A stretch of DNA of 64,000 nt from Actinomycetota bacterium (GCA_023379935.1 JAMCPD010000011.1:1-64000), one strand, 5' to 3'; positions 28,009 through 37,163 are shown, counted from the first letter of the stretch. The notes: a model not told the origin generated them from the letters alone. Program-made: numbers and translations.

Positions 28009-28911
28009 ATGCGTGTTTTTGTAACCGGTGCAAATGGGTTTGTGGGTAAATGGCTTGTTGCACACCTAAAAGAGTGCCAAGATGAAGTTTTGACCGATAA
28101 TGTTCTAAGCGGTGATCAGGTAGATATAACAGATGCCAAGGCACTTTATCAAGCATTGGAAGTGACAAAACCGGAGATTGTCTATCATTTGGCTGCTTTC
28201 ACTCATGTCGGACACTCCTGGGATGAACCTGACAGGGTAATGCAGGTCAATATAGTGGGAACTCACAACCTTTTAGAAGCTGTAAGAAAGCTCAAGGATA
28301 TTCCCCGTGTACTGCTTGTAAGCTCTTCTGAGGTATATGGAGTACCGGCTGCCGGCAACCTTCCTTTGACAGAGGAAGCCCCTTTTGCTCCTGTTACTCC
28401 CTATGCAGCGTCTAAAGCGGCATCTGAAATGTTGGGGGTCGCCGCTTGGCTTGGACGAGGAGTTGAGGTTATAAGACTGAGGCCGTTCAACCATATAGGC
28501 CCAGGCCAAGATGTAAGTTTTGTTGTAGCGGGGTTGGCACAAAGGATTAAAGATGCGCGCGATAATGCTATTACCACTTTGTCGGTTGGCAACCTCTACC
28601 CAAGGCGTGACTTTACGGATGTGCGTGATGTTGTCAGGGCATATCGCATGCTTGGACAGAAGGGTAAGCCCGGCGATGTTTATAATGTTTGTTCCGGCAA
28701 GGATGTCTCAATTGAGCAGATAGTGATTGATTTAATGGATATTTCAGGGATAAGACTGTCTTTGATACCTGATCCCAAATTGCAACGCAATGTAGATATA
28801 CCTATAATATATGGAGATCCCACCAAACTAAAGTTAACCACAGATTGGGAACCGCAAATATCGTTACAATCAACATTGGAAGAGGTTATAAAAAACAATG
28901 GAAGCAACTAA
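28009..28911 (+). CDS. GDP-4-keto-6-deoxymannose reductase-like SDR
   Basis: 300-residue extended short-chain dehydrogenase. NAD(P)-binding [35 protein letters not shown], the YAASK catalytic pair, and [24 protein letters not shown] match the Rmd family that makes GDP-D-rhamnose from GDP-4-keto-6-deoxymannose. The dehydratase (gmd) that would feed it is not in the window, so the exact substrate is inferred. Linkage to three glycosyltransferases and a mannose-1-phosphate-type nucleotidyltransferase supports a role in deoxymannose-containing glycans. It overlaps ilvD by 14 bp. Confidence 0.87.
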   Translation: MRVFVTGANGFVGKWLVAHLKECQDEVLTDNVLSGDQVDITDAKALYQALEVTKPEIVYHLAAFTHVGHSWDEPDRVMQVNIVGTHNLLEAVRKLKDIPRVLLVSSSEVYGVPAAGNLPLTEEAPFAPVTPYAASKAASEMLGVAAWLGRGVEVIRLRPFNHIGPGQDVSFVVAGLAQRIKDARDNAITTLSVGNLYPRRDFTDVRDVVRAYRMLGQKGKPGDVYNVCSGKDVSIEQIVIDLMDISGIRLSLIPDPKLQRNVDIPIIYGDPTKLKLTTDWEPQISLQSTLEEVIKNNGSN

Positions 28912-30601
28912 GCCGCTCAACGTAAAAATACATAGCAAGGATGTAACTGAAGGCTTTGCCAAGGCTCCGGCCAGGGCAATGCTAAGAGCAATCGGCATGA
29001 CCGATAATGACTGGGATAAGCCCCAGGTGGCCGTAGCATCTTCTTGGAATGAAGTAACGCCGTGCAATCTACCGCTGGATCGTTTGGCAAAACGAGCCAA
29101 ACAAGGAGTATCCGATGCAGGGGGTTTCCCTTTTGAATTTACCACTATAGCTGTTTCTGACGGTATAGCTATGGGACACGAAGGGATGAGGGCGTCCTTG
29201 CCGTCAAGAGAAGTAATAGCAGACTCTATTGAGATTATGATGCAGGCCGAGCGTTTTGATGCAATGGTTACCTTAGCTGGTTGTGATAAGTCGCTCCCCG
29301 GAATGTTGATGGCGGCAGCCAGGATTAACCTTCCATCGGTTTTTTTGTATGGTGGAACTATTTTACCCGGTAAGGTAGCCGGTCAAGCAGTTGACATTGT
29401 CAGTGTTTTTGAAGCTGTCGGGTCTTATTCCGCTGGATTGATGAATGCACAGACTTTATCTGAGATTGAACGAAATGCCTGCCCGACCGAAGGATCTTGT
29501 GCTGGAATGTTTACGGCTAACACCATGGCATGTGTGGCGGAAGCCTTGGGTATGTCGCTTCCGGGTAGTTCATCGGCGCCTGCTGTGGACAAAAGGCGTG
29601 ATAATTTTGCATATGAATCTGGTGAAGCAGTGGTTAACCTGTTGAAGCTGGATATACGCCCCCGTCAGATAATGACGAGAAAGGCTTTCCTCAATGCCAT
29701 AGCTGTTGTGATGGCTTTGGGCGGTTCTACAAATGCGGTGCTGCACTTACTTGCAATAGCGCATGAAGCGGGGGTGGAGTTGGAACTGGATGATTTCAAT
29801 AGAATAGCTGCGGTGGTGCCCCATTTGGCGGACACCAAGCCACATGGACGGTTTCATTTTAGCGATATAGATGCTGTGGGTGGGCTGCCGGTAGTAATGG
29901 CCGAGTTGGCAGAAGCCGGTCTGATTGATGGTAACTGCATAACTGTAAGCGGTAAGAGCGTTGCCGAGAACTTGGATAAGTTGTCTCCAAAAAAACCTGA
30001 TGGGACAGTCATACATCCTCTTACTTCTCCCATCCATGCTACTGGGGGAATAGCAATATTGAAGGGTTCTTTGGCACCTAATGGTTCTGTCGTAAAAGTG
30101 GCAGGACTGAATGAAGATCAGGCTAGCTTTACAGGACCAGCCAGGGTATTTGATAGTGAAGATCAGGCATTGGAAGCTGTCTTGGCGGGAGCCATCAATT
30201 CTGGTGACGTTGTTGTAATTCGCTATGAAGGACCAAAAGGGGGACCCGGGATGAAAGAGATGTTGGCTATCACGGGGGCAATGACAGGGGTAGGGAGAGG
30301 TTCCGACTGTGCACTGATTACGGATGCCCGCTTTTCAGGGGGTACTCATGGATTGTGCATAGGACATGTTGCTCCCGAAGCTAAAGATGGAGGACCAATA
30401 GCCCTACTCCAAGACGGGGATATCATAGAGATAGATGTGACTGGAAAGCGTTTGGATGTAGCGGTTGATCCGTCTGAGTTAGAGCGTAGAAAAAGCCAAT
30501 GGAAAGCACCTCACCCGAGGTATTCAACCGGGGTGCTTGCCAAGTATGCTACGTTGGTTCAGGGTGCAGAAAAAGGTGCGGTTACCCTGGCCTCATTATA
30601 A
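28898..30601 (+). CDS. ilvD: Dihydroxy-acid dehydratase
   Basis: Iron-sulfur dehydratase that makes 2-keto acids for valine, isoleucine and pantothenate synthesis. 567 residues, normal for the family. Cluster ligands Cys56 (EVTPCN), Cys129 ([10 protein letters not shown]) and Cys201 ([13 protein letters not shown]) are present, as are [19 protein letters not shown] and the C-terminal [20 protein letters not shown]. It overlaps the deoxysugar reductase gene by 14 bp although it is unrelated in function. The stop codon lies inside the first unit of an 18-bp tandem repeat. Confidence 0.97.
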   Translation: MEATKPLNVKIHSKDVTEGFAKAPARAMLRAIGMTDNDWDKPQVAVASSWNEVTPCNLPLDRLAKRAKQGVSDAGGFPFEFTTIAVSDGIAMGHEGMRASLPSREVIADSIEIMMQAERFDAMVTLAGCDKSLPGMLMAAARINLPSVFLYGGTILPGKVAGQAVDIVSVFEAVGSYSAGLMNAQTLSEIERNACPTEGSCAGMFTANTMACVAEALGMSLPGSSSAPAVDKRRDNFAYESGEAVVNLLKLDIRPRQIMTRKAFLNAIAVVMALGGSTNAVLHLLAIAHEAGVELELDDFNRIAAVVPHLADTKPHGRFHFSDIDAVGGLPVVMAELAEAGLIDGNCITVSGKSVAENLDKLSPKKPDGTVIHPLTSPIHATGGIAILKGSLAPNGSVVKVAGLNEDQASFTGPARVFDSEDQALEAVLAGAINSGDVVVIRYEGPKGGPGMKEMLAITGAMTGVGRGSDCALITDARFSGGTHGLCIGHVAPEAKDGGPIALLQDGDIIEIDVTGKRLDVAVDPSELERRKSQWKAPHPRYSTGVLAKYATLVQGAEKGAVTLASL

Positions 30602-30659
30602 ACTGGGACCTCATTATAAACTGGGGCCTCATTATAAACTGGGGCCTTATTATAATTGG
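30591..30659 (+). repeat. 18-bp tandem repeat across the ilvD stop codon
   Basis: Units CCTCATTATAAACTGGGA (30591-30608), two units ending GGGG (30609-30626, 30627-30644) and a diverged partial unit CCTTATTATAATTGG (30645-30659). The first unit encodes the last residues of IlvD and its TAA stop. The rest fills the gap to the convergent fmdB-type gene. Confidence 0.92.
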
Positions 30660-30664
30660 CGTAG

Positions 30665-30949
30665 TTATGCTGGTTTAGTTGCGGTGGCAGCATCACCAGA
30701 GGATGTGCTATTGCCTGAAGACTTGACGGTATCTGCAGTTTTGACGGTATCTGCAGTTTTGACGGAACCCGAAGTGCGAGAGTCGGTTTTGTAAAAGCCG
30801 CTACCTTTGAAAACGACTCCTATATTACCAAATACTTTATGTAGTTTTCCGCCACAGTTAGGGCATACAGTCAGAGGATCTGCATTAAAAGACTGGACAA
30901 CCTCTATGTGTTGGTTACAAGATTTACAGGTATATTCGTAAGTTGGCAT
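30665..30949 (-). CDS. FmdB-family zinc-ribbon protein
   Basis: 94 residues. The N-terminal half is the FmdB putative regulatory domain: MPTYEYTCKSCNQHIEVVQSF, then CPNCGGKLHKVFGNIGVVFKGSGFYKTD, with two CxxC pairs binding zinc. The C-terminal half is a low-complexity Ser/Thr/Ala/Lys tail that includes two VKTADT units coded by an 18-bp repeat. The family is widespread and of unknown function, with an old annotation as regulator of amidase expression. It is transcribed divergently from the proline-rich protein gene. Confidence 0.88.
   Translation of the reverse strand: MPTYEYTCKSCNQHIEVVQSFNADPLTVCPNCGGKLHKVFGNIGVVFKGSGFYKTDSRTSGSVKTADTVKTADTVKSSGNSTSSGDAATATKPA
30723..30766 (-). repeat. 18-bp tandem repeat in the FmdB-type gene
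   Basis: TTGACGGTATCTGCAGTT occurs twice without mismatch (30723-30740, 30741-30758) and begins a third time (30759-30766). It encodes the repeated ADTVKT in the disordered tail. Confidence 0.9.
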
Positions 30950-31074
30950 AATCTACTTTTCAATAATACCATTGTTCATGGATCATTGCCAAGCGTTATC
31001 TATGTTATTTAATATCTCGAATAACATGATTAATATTTTAAGTTGCGCTAAAATAATGTATTGAGTTTATTATG

Positions 31075-31080
31075 TATACT
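31075..31080 (+). promoter_or_regulatory. Candidate -10 box before the proline-rich protein gene
   Basis: TATACT ends 13 nt before the ATG at 31094, which would leave a leader of about 6 nt. It argues against an in-frame TTG start at 31061, which lies upstream of the box. No -35 is obvious. Confidence 0.35.
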
Positions 31081-31093
31081 AAGGTTGTATAGT

Positions 31094-32038
31094 ATGTTAG
31101 AAATCAATATGTCGAATATGCCAGATAATATACCTCATGAGTATGGATCGCAGGAGTACATACCAGCCGAAGGTGCGCCGGGCAGTAAACAGCAGGGTGA
31201 AGAACTCACCGATGTGAATACTTCAGGAGCATCCTTTTCCGAGCCGTCTAATCCAAGCGAACTTATACGTTCTTTAGCTATTTCGACTGCAGAACTTTGG
31301 CAGGAAGTTTTGCAGCGGTTAGATCGCCTGGAAAGCAGTCAAAGCATCATGTCTGAGGGGCTCGAGGCAATAAAGTCTTCCGTATCTGCTCTCGGTTCAC
31401 TGGACGAACCTGCTAAGCTGCTTTCCGCTTCACCTGTTTCTCCCCCTATACCAGAACCTGCTCCGCCAGTTCTTGTTCCGCCAGTTCTTGCACCGCCACC
31501 GTCGCCTTTGGAACCGGAGTCATCAAAGCCGCCTTCTGAGGCGAAAGTTGAGGATGTTGTACGCTCTTATGGACTTTCTGAACAAGAGGTGGATGCTCTG
31601 CTTGCCAAGGAGTTTGGGCTTGGGGATGAACTGCCTGTTGGAGATGGGTTGACAACAGGTGGCCCCCCCGTTTCTAGTGATGAATTAGAAGCGCTTATTG
31701 CCAAAGAACTGGGTACACAACTAGTAGGATCTCCGCCGTCTCCCTCACCACCCTTATCCAGTTTCCAGCCACCGCCCCCACCTCCTAGTTTGCCACCGCC
31801 TGTTACTCCTCCTCCACCTCCTCCTCCTCCGGGTTTTGTTCCCAGCCCGAACTCGCCTCCACTGCCGCCTCATCATGGTGATACTTCAGATTTTGAATGG
31901 GAATTTTCTCAAGATTTGGCTTCCAACATGGAACAGAATCAGATGATGAATGAGGCAAAAGAACCACCACCGCCGCCGCCCACAAAGGTTACACAAGACT
32001 TTTTCACACGTGCGAAAAAAGGTTTTAAACTGAAGTAA
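31094..32038 (+). CDS. Acidic, proline-rich protein of unknown function
   Basis: About 314 residues from ATG 31094 (ATG 31109 is also possible). No signal peptide or membrane helix. An acidic start leads to a helical segment (IRSLAISTAELWQEVLQRLDRLESS) likely to form a coiled coil, then proline-rich linkers around two related helical modules: LSEQEVDALLAKEFGLGDEL and SSDELEALIAKELGTQLVG. The last third is strongly proline-rich (PPPPPPSLPPP-like) and ends with a short basic segment TRAKKGFKLK. The duplicated EVDALLAKEFG motif looks like a short protein-binding site. It faces the type IV pilus genes across a 370-bp gap; a scaffold or polar-localisation role is a guess. Confidence 0.65.
   Translation: MLEINMSNMPDNIPHEYGSQEYIPAEGAPGSKQQGEELTDVNTSGASFSEPSNPSELIRSLAISTAELWQEVLQRLDRLESSQSIMSEGLEAIKSSVSALGSLDEPAKLLSASPVSPPIPEPAPPVLVPPVLAPPPSPLEPESSKPPSEAKVEDVVRSYGLSEQEVDALLAKEFGLGDELPVGDGLTTGGPPVSSDELEALIAKELGTQLVGSPPSPSPPLSSFQPPPPPPSLPPPVTPPPPPPPPGFVPSPNSPPLPPHHGDTSDFEWEFSQDLASNMEQNQMMNEAKEPPPPPPTKVTQDFFTRAKKGFKLK
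31460..31489 (+). repeat. 15-bp tandem duplication in the proline-rich gene
   Basis: GCTCCGCCAGTTCTT and GTTCCGCCAGTTCTT in a row, coding PPVLVPPVLAPP; a third, diverged unit starts at 31490. Confidence 0.8.
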
Positions 32039-32411
32039 GTAGCTTAACCTAAGTCATACCTAAAAGTTGTGGATTGAGCCTCTTATATTAAGCAGCGACG
32101 ACTCCATCTTTTTTTAATCATAATATCTAATTGGTCTTAGTCACCTATGCATCGCCTTTTTATCAGTTTTCCGTTTACAAATCTGTTGCCTGCCGGTACG
32201 TGCTTTATGAGCTCAAAACGGCTGTAGATGAGTTCTGGAACTATACAAACACAACTCTACCTGACTAATAGATCGCCATGGGTATCTTTGGTCAATGAGA
32301 GGCCTACGCAAAAGGCAGGTAACAAGGAACGATTGCGGTCTTCAAATGAATGGTAAATTAGGAATAAAACCTGATCAAGAAATCAGTGTTTAACAAAGGT
32401 TTATAGCTGTT
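32039..32411. other. 373-bp gap between convergent genes
   Basis: The gap separates the proline-rich gene from pilO, which point towards each other. It contains a T-rich run at 32108-32115 but no convincing hairpin terminator, no tRNA and no intact gene. Its middle holds a decayed minus-strand reading frame (32137-32385), listed separately. Confidence 0.6.
32137..32385 (-). pseudogene. Possible gene remnant
   Basis: On the minus strand one frame is open for about 42 codons (32386 to 32260), hits a TAG at 32257-32259, and is open again for 39 codons to a TAA at 32137-32139. The two parts read like protein (FEDRNRSLLPAFCVGLSL before the stop; IVPELIYSRFELIKHVPAG after it). There is no suitable start codon. 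I do not recognise the family. Given its position directly downstream of pilO on the same strand, it could be the end of a lost pilus-operon gene, but chance open frame in AT-rich DNA is possible. Confidence 0.3.
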
Positions 32412-32993
32412 TTATGGGGTTGCCAATGACGGTTTCGCATACGTAAATGCGTCCATTGATATTGTTGCCGTTACGGAGCTTTTTAATCCGCTGCTTCCGC
32501 TGGGTGACAATGAGATATTTTGGATAACGAACAGCCGTGGTTGAACGTAAATGCTCCTAATATATGATTGAACGGCAACGTATGATCCTGTAACCGTAAC
32601 ATTTACAGATATCGTAGAAAATGGTTTACCGACACTTAGAGTAGGTGTAGCAATACTTTGGTTGACATAAGTTACACCGAACCTTGCTCCCAGGGCATCC
32701 AACTCTTTATAGGTGAATGCCATATATGCATGGGTTGGTATTGCTGCGCTATCCCTAGCAAGGGTTGCTTCATAAGTTGTGATATGTTGGGTCTCTCCTT
32801 TTTCTATACTTAAAGTAGATTGAAGTCCATTAACTTTAGTGGTAAGTGAGGACTCAGTTGTATTTAATGTAGAAAGTTTACTGTTTTGGCTAGTAAATAT
32901 AACCAGATACCATATAGCAGCTACTACTATTATTCCTAATATTAAAATTCCAACTATCGGTTTTCTCTTGATAATATTTATGTACTGGTCCAT
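32412..32993 (-). CDS. PilO-like type IV pilus assembly protein
   Basis: 193 residues. A short cytoplasmic N-terminus, one transmembrane helix (about residues 14-33), a coiled-coil stretch (NSKLSTLNTTESSLTTKVNGLQSTL) and an alpha/beta domain with FTYKELDALGARFGVTYVNQS and VTVTGSYVAVQSYIRSIYVQPRLFVIQNISL. This is the layout of PilO, an inner-membrane alignment protein of the type IV pilus machine, which forms heterodimers with PilN. Sequence similarity within the family is low, so the call leans on architecture and on the PilM-PilN gene 17 bp upstream. Confidence 0.8.
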   Translation of the reverse strand: MDQYINIIKRKPIVGILILGIIVVAAIWYLVIFTSQNSKLSTLNTTESSLTTKVNGLQSTLSIEKGETQHITTYEATLARDSAAIPTHAYMAFTYKELDALGARFGVTYVNQSIATPTLSVGKPFSTISVNVTVTGSYVAVQSYIRSIYVQPRLFVIQNISLSPSGSSGLKSSVTATISMDAFTYAKPSLATP

Positions 32994-33010
32994 GCTTTAT
33001 CTCCTATAAC

Positions 33011-34669
33011 TCATCCGTAATTCGTCAATCTGGGGCTCTTAGCCACACCTGTTATATCCAATGTAGAAGAAAAAGTTGTCGAACACGATGGGACTGAGAC
33101 ATTTGTAAACAATGGGTTGCCCTTTATGAGAATGCTACTCATAGTATCGATCCAATTAGGACAGCCTTTTACGTTGACTATTGATGCGCTTACAGACAGT
33201 GTGCCCAGTATGGTTTTTGGTGTTGGCGTAGTAGGTTTCGCGGTGACGCTGGTCAGCGAAGCAGCGGTCCCTGAGAAGGAGGTTAGCACGGTGCCTGGTG
33301 GCATATTAACAGAAACCTGCTTTATAACCAACGGCCAATTTATTTCAGTGTTTACTATAGGGAGTATGTTTCCACTCAACCTGCTTATTTCTGCTTTTAT
33401 CTGAACAACCTTTGAGTATCGCGCTATTTGGGCATTCAAAGTAGAAACCTGATTGTTGAGGCTGTTGACGTTACTCTGAGCAGTTGTTATCTGATACTCC
33501 CTGTAGCCACTAAGTCCAAGTAGTATTACAAGTATGATGACGACGAGAGCTATTACCCGTGTTAGTATTTGCTTGTCTTTCTGCCTAATCAATACTTCTT
33601 TAGGAATTAGATTAAACTTTTTTATGTTGGGATTTGGTTCAGGCAGCGCAAGTCCCAACGGAGTGGTCATTACAGGGTCTATCAAGGCGAGCTGATCGGG
33701 TGTCAAGGGAACTTTGGATAGGTCCAGATTCGACATAGGTGAGGTGATTTGAACCGGTATATCAAACTGTTCGGATATGGTGTTTACTAAGCCGTATAGA
33801 TGAGATCCGCCACCTGTTATGAGGATTCTTGATAACTGTGGGTTTTCACTTTTTGAAGTAAAATAGTTGATTGAACTGCGTATATCGCTTCCTAAATCCG
33901 ACAGAGTATCCTTGATGGCAGTTCTGGCTAAATTGACTTGAGGGTTTTCTTCAAAAAGATGCCTTTTGACATTTTCGGCATCAGCGGAAGGCAGATCCAA
34001 TGATGACGCTATAGTATCAGTAAAGGTATTTCCCCCTTTGCTGATTGTCCGCACAAAGAGCAGTATTCCTTGTTGGTGTATTACTACCACAGTAAGCCCC
34101 GCTCCAACAGAAATTATTGCTTCAGTCTGGGGTTGATTCGGGTTGGCTAAAGCACGTATCAAAGCTGATGATATCAGATCTATCCCAACCAGTTTTAATC
34201 CGGCGCTTTGAACAATGTCCACTATTGGAGTAATTAAATCGCTATGCGCTGCTGCTACCAGCACTTTCAACATCCGATTTCCATCAGGATCGGTAAACTC
34301 ACTTATTGCTTGGGCAGATAGCAAGGTTTTGTCCGGTGGGAATGGTATTACATCTGCAGCTTGAAACTGAACTGCATCATGTAACTCGGAGGTGGAGATG
34401 TATGGCATTTCCAGTTCTCGGGTAATTGCTCTAAGCCCACCTATTCCCACCACGACAGTTTTAGAGGAGAAGCCTCCTTCTGCCCAAAGGCGCTTTATTG
34501 CATTTTCAACAGATGTTCTGGCCACTATTTCGCCATCTAGTAGGCTACGAGTTGGCAATCCTACTTGTCCGAAAGCCACAAGCATGGGCCTGTTTCCCCC
34601 AGAGACGTCAATTTCAACTGCACGAACTGCGCTTGTACCGATATCAAGTCCTATTATGCGTTCTGCCAC
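33011..34669 (-). CDS. PilM-PilN fusion, type IV pilus assembly
   Basis: 552 residues joining two pilus proteins that are usually separate. Residues 1-350 are PilM, an actin-like ATPase: IIGLDIGTSAVRAVE phosphate loop, FQAADVIPFPPDK, ISVGAGLTVVVI second loop, and ITGGGSHLYGL adenosine motif. Residues 350-552 are PilN: the short N-terminal motif NLIPKEV that docks on PilM, a transmembrane helix at about 370-388, a coiled coil (393-425), and a ferredoxin-like domain with SVNMPPGTVLTSFSG. The family motif NLLP is here FNLIP. PilO follows directly. The pilB, pilC, pilT and pilin genes are not in this window. Confidence 0.88.
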   Translation of the reverse strand: MAERIIGLDIGTSAVRAVEIDVSGGNRPMLVAFGQVGLPTRSLLDGEIVARTSVENAIKRLWAEGGFSSKTVVVGIGGLRAITRELEMPYISTSELHDAVQFQAADVIPFPPDKTLLSAQAISEFTDPDGNRMLKVLVAAAHSDLITPIVDIVQSAGLKLVGIDLISSALIRALANPNQPQTEAIISVGAGLTVVVIHQQGILLFVRTISKGGNTFTDTIASSLDLPSADAENVKRHLFEENPQVNLARTAIKDTLSDLGSDIRSSINYFTSKSENPQLSRILITGGGSHLYGLVNTISEQFDIPVQITSPMSNLDLSKVPLTPDQLALIDPVMTTPLGLALPEPNPNIKKFNLIPKEVLIRQKDKQILTRVIALVVIILVILLGLSGYREYQITTAQSNVNSLNNQVSTLNAQIARYSKVVQIKAEISRLSGNILPIVNTEINWPLVIKQVSVNMPPGTVLTSFSGTAASLTSVTAKPTTPTPKTILGTLSVSASIVNVKGCPNWIDTMSSILIKGNPLFTNVSVPSCSTTFSSTLDITGVAKSPRLTNYG

Positions 34670-34753
34670 CTTTTATTCCTCGCTATTCCTTCCAGGATTG
34701 AGATTTATATACAATACCTTAAAACCTTCATGAACCGTAGTTGTTATTATCAA

Positions 34754-34775
34754 AATACCTTATCAATACCTTATC
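34754..34775. repeat. 11-bp tandem duplication, intergenic
   Basis: AATACCTTATC occurs twice in a row upstream of the PilM-PilN gene. Confidence 0.8.
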
Positions 34776-34791
34776 ATTAAACTAGGCCTGA

Positions 34792-34823
34792 CATGATTGT
34801 TAATAACCATGATTGTTAATAAC
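34792..34823. repeat. 16-bp tandem duplication, intergenic
   Basis: CATGATTGTTAATAAC occurs twice without mismatch, about 120 bp upstream of the PilM-PilN start. Each copy contains the palindrome GTTAATAAC-like core, so it could also serve as a pair of binding sites for a regulator. Confidence 0.8.
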
Positions 34824-34861
34824 ACAGCATACATAATAGATCTTTAGTGCACATACTACAC

Positions 34862-35485
34862 CTATAGGACTACCGTCTTAGTTATAACTAAAACTATAAA
34901 CACTACTACTACTATGAAAACCAAGAGTAACAGCAAAAGCAGTGAAGGACTGGACTGCTTGGCCTCGTGCGCTCCCTTTTGTTCTGCCGGTATGCTTTGT
35001 TCTGCCGGTATGCCCAGTTCCATAAGGCTTGTGCTCACGGACGATGACGACTCAAATGATGGCGAAACAGATGCCCCAAGCGGCGAGCCGGGCGGTGGCA
35101 GTAAGAACCCGGGCGGGGAGTCCGCCAAGAACTGTTTCTTAAAGAAAGACAGTGTTCTTATTAACTGTTTTTGTGGATATCCGGTACACAGGAAGTGGTG
35201 AGACTTATTTTGGGTGGAAAGTTCTATCGGCAAAGAGAGGTTTTTGGGTACGTTTTTCCCTATATGGGTTGGCGTCGGCGTTAGTGATTTTACCTCGTCC
35301 CATACGAAAAACCTAACAGGTTGGCCGGAACTTTTTTCGATGCGTATACCGCTTGCGTCGAATAAAAGCTTCAGACCGCCTATTTCTATAGGCCCATCTT
35401 CGGTTTGAGTTACAACTGATACCTGATTTAACTCAAGTTCCTTCCGTTTGATTGCACGCTTCAAAGTTCGCTTAGGGTTAACCAT
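34862..35485 (-). CDS. Tail-anchored membrane protein of unknown function
   Basis: 207 residues. A basic start (MVNPKRTLKRAIKRKE) is followed by a compact beta-rich domain of about 100 residues (IEIGGLKLLFDASGIRIEKSS and FFVWDEVKSLTPTP, reminiscent of PH-like or YcxB-like domains), a Pro/Ser/Gly linker that contains a duplicated IPAEQS, and a single C-terminal transmembrane helix (LLLLLLLVFIVVVVFIVLVI). With no signal peptide the domain should stay in the cytoplasm. It lies upstream of the pilus genes on the same strand but 190 bp away. Function unknown. Confidence 0.7.
   Translation of the reverse strand: MVNPKRTLKRAIKRKELELNQVSVVTQTEDGPIEIGGLKLLFDASGIRIEKSSGQPVRFFVWDEVKSLTPTPTHIGKNVPKNLSLPIELSTQNKSHHFLCTGYPQKQLIRTLSFFKKQFLADSPPGFLLPPPGSPLGASVSPSFESSSSVSTSLMELGIPAEQSIPAEQKGAHEAKQSSPSLLLLLLLVFIVVVVFIVLVITKTVVL
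34978..35013 (-). repeat. 18-bp tandem duplication in the tail-anchored gene
   Basis: TTTGTTCTGCCGGTATGC occurs twice without mismatch and codes for the repeated GIPAEQ/SIPAEQ in the linker. Confidence 0.9.
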
Positions 35486-35588
35486 ATATATCAGTTATAG
35501 CTTCTCCAGAAGAATGATGCAACAATATAAGTAAATAATATTGTTTTAAAAATTTAAAAGGTTCATTCGCTACTGACAACCAACCTTC

Positions 35589-37163
35589 TTAATTTTGTTG
35601 CAATGTAAGAAGAGCTACAGCTTCGCCCGGCAAGGTAAATGAGAACTGCGTTGACGGACCTTGTATAGTCCCCTGTTCAACTACCCCCCCGCCGGGGTTG
35701 TTGGCATCTACAATCTGTTCGGTCCATGAGTATGTACTATTTGACAGGTTGTTTATGTTTACATTTATAGTGTGGTCGTATGGAGTGGGGTCGGATGTTC
35801 CGTAGTTGTTGCTTGCGGACCAGGGTTTAAAGTTGTACATGTATATGGTAACCTTTCCGGTAGGGGATCCAGAACTTGATCCGGTGGATATAGGCCCGGC
35901 GGAGGCAATGGCACCAACCTGTCCGTACGATTCTTGTCCTGCTTGAGACGGATATATTGATATCGGTACTTGCCGGGTTGCCATTTGATTCCAGTAATCA
36001 AACGCAAAATATACGGGCTTTGGTTGAAAGTTTGAATAAAGCAGTCCCCAGTTGGGGCTTGTTCCGCCTCCATCTGCAACATCAAAAAAACACATGCGTC
36101 CGATACCTGAAGTTTGGGCACTGTTTAAAACGGCTGCCGCAAAAGCTGCGCCGTAAGGACCGCTTTGACGAGGGTCATATTCAGAGTCGACATTCCACTC
36201 ATCTATCCACAGCAGTGGGTGCAGTGTCGGGTAGTTGGCTAGTTCCTGAACAACTTGTTGTGCTTGTTGACCGTAAACTTGTGCTCTCAAATAAGGGCTG
36301 TACCACCAAGGTTGTTCTCCGGCCGACAAGGTTGGAACAGTAAATGGGCCAAACAGCGGAAAATCTGCATAAAAATGCCAAGAGAAAAAGTTAAGCGGGA
36401 GATTGTTCTGTGCCACATATGACAAAAAAGCATCCATCCATGTAGGGTTGAGCCAAGAGATAGCGGGTCCGCCGACCTCAATAGATACGCCGGCTTTATT
36501 GGCTGCTTGCTCCAGTACGGTACTGGTATCTGCGTATAGCTGTAAATATCCCGCTAGGTCGCCTTGGAAGAAGATACCGTCTGGTTCATTCCATATTTCA
36601 AATACCCTTACCCCTTCGGCGGTTATTTCATGCAAAGCCATTTGATAAACCAACGCATCCCACTTTGCCTTGTTTGAACCGATATCAGGTGGTTCATATG
36701 AAGTATTGTAAACAAACCCAGTTGTAGCCGGCGCCAAACATGATGGAGTGTAGTCAACTATAAGTTCAGGTGTCGCTCCTTCGGCCTTAATAGCTTGAAC
36801 CCTTGAGTCAAGCGAAGCGGGGTTCCAAACACCTGTCGTGCAGTTGTAGTCAGGTTGCCCGTTGTAGCTTCCGTCGAAAGAAACGTCTGTCCTAACCCAT
36901 CGCAGTCCCATTGTATTCATAGCACTAAGCGCTCCTGATGGGCCTGGACCATCTACGCCAATCAAATTTTTGTTGATTGGTGTCCCGGGTTGATCAGCTT
37001 GTACGGAAACGGTAACGGTGGAAGAAGGTGAAGCCATATCAGGAGGAGTACCAAAGATAGTGCAACTGCTGATAAGGAGTGCAACCGTTATAATGGTTAC
37101 GACTTGGGCAGTGGTTTTGGTGAATAAACTGTTTGGTATGTTTCTAATATTGAACTTCTTCAT
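35589..37163 (-). CDS. GH39-like glycoside hydrolase lipoprotein
   Basis: 524 residues. The signal peptide ends in a lipobox (LISSC) with Cys34 as the lipid site. The (beta/alpha)8 domain that follows carries the clan GH-A acid/base Glu193 in EIWNEPDG and the nucleophile candidate Glu322 in WIDEWNVD, with a C-terminal beta domain typical of GH39 (also found in GH5 and GH51). Substrates of this group include xylosides, arabinosides and iduronates; the specificity cannot be told here. The gene follows gntR by 28 bp on the same strand, so it may be read with that operon. A TTAATATTAA palindrome lies within the 28-bp gap. Confidence 0.82.
   Translation of the reverse strand: MKKFNIRNIPNSLFTKTTAQVVTIITVALLISSCTIFGTPPDMASPSSTVTVSVQADQPGTPINKNLIGVDGPGPSGALSAMNTMGLRWVRTDVSFDGSYNGQPDYNCTTGVWNPASLDSRVQAIKAEGATPELIVDYTPSCLAPATTGFVYNTSYEPPDIGSNKAKWDALVYQMALHEITAEGVRVFEIWNEPDGIFFQGDLAGYLQLYADTSTVLEQAANKAGVSIEVGGPAISWLNPTWMDAFLSYVAQNNLPLNFFSWHFYADFPLFGPFTVPTLSAGEQPWWYSPYLRAQVYGQQAQQVVQELANYPTLHPLLWIDEWNVDSEYDPRQSGPYGAAFAAAVLNSAQTSGIGRMCFFDVADGGGTSPNWGLLYSNFQPKPVYFAFDYWNQMATRQVPISIYPSQAGQESYGQVGAIASAGPISTGSSSGSPTGKVTIYMYNFKPWSASNNYGTSDPTPYDHTINVNINNLSNSTYSWTEQIVDANNPGGGVVEQGTIQGPSTQFSFTLPGEAVALLTLQQN

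Noticed and set aside
30591-30766. CRISPR-like repeats
   Set aside because: Units are contiguous with no spacers, 18 bp long and partly within genes. This is a tandem repeat, not an array.
31061-31093. TTG start of the proline-rich gene at 31061
   Set aside because: It lies upstream of the likely -10 box and would add a hydrophobic segment without ribosome site.
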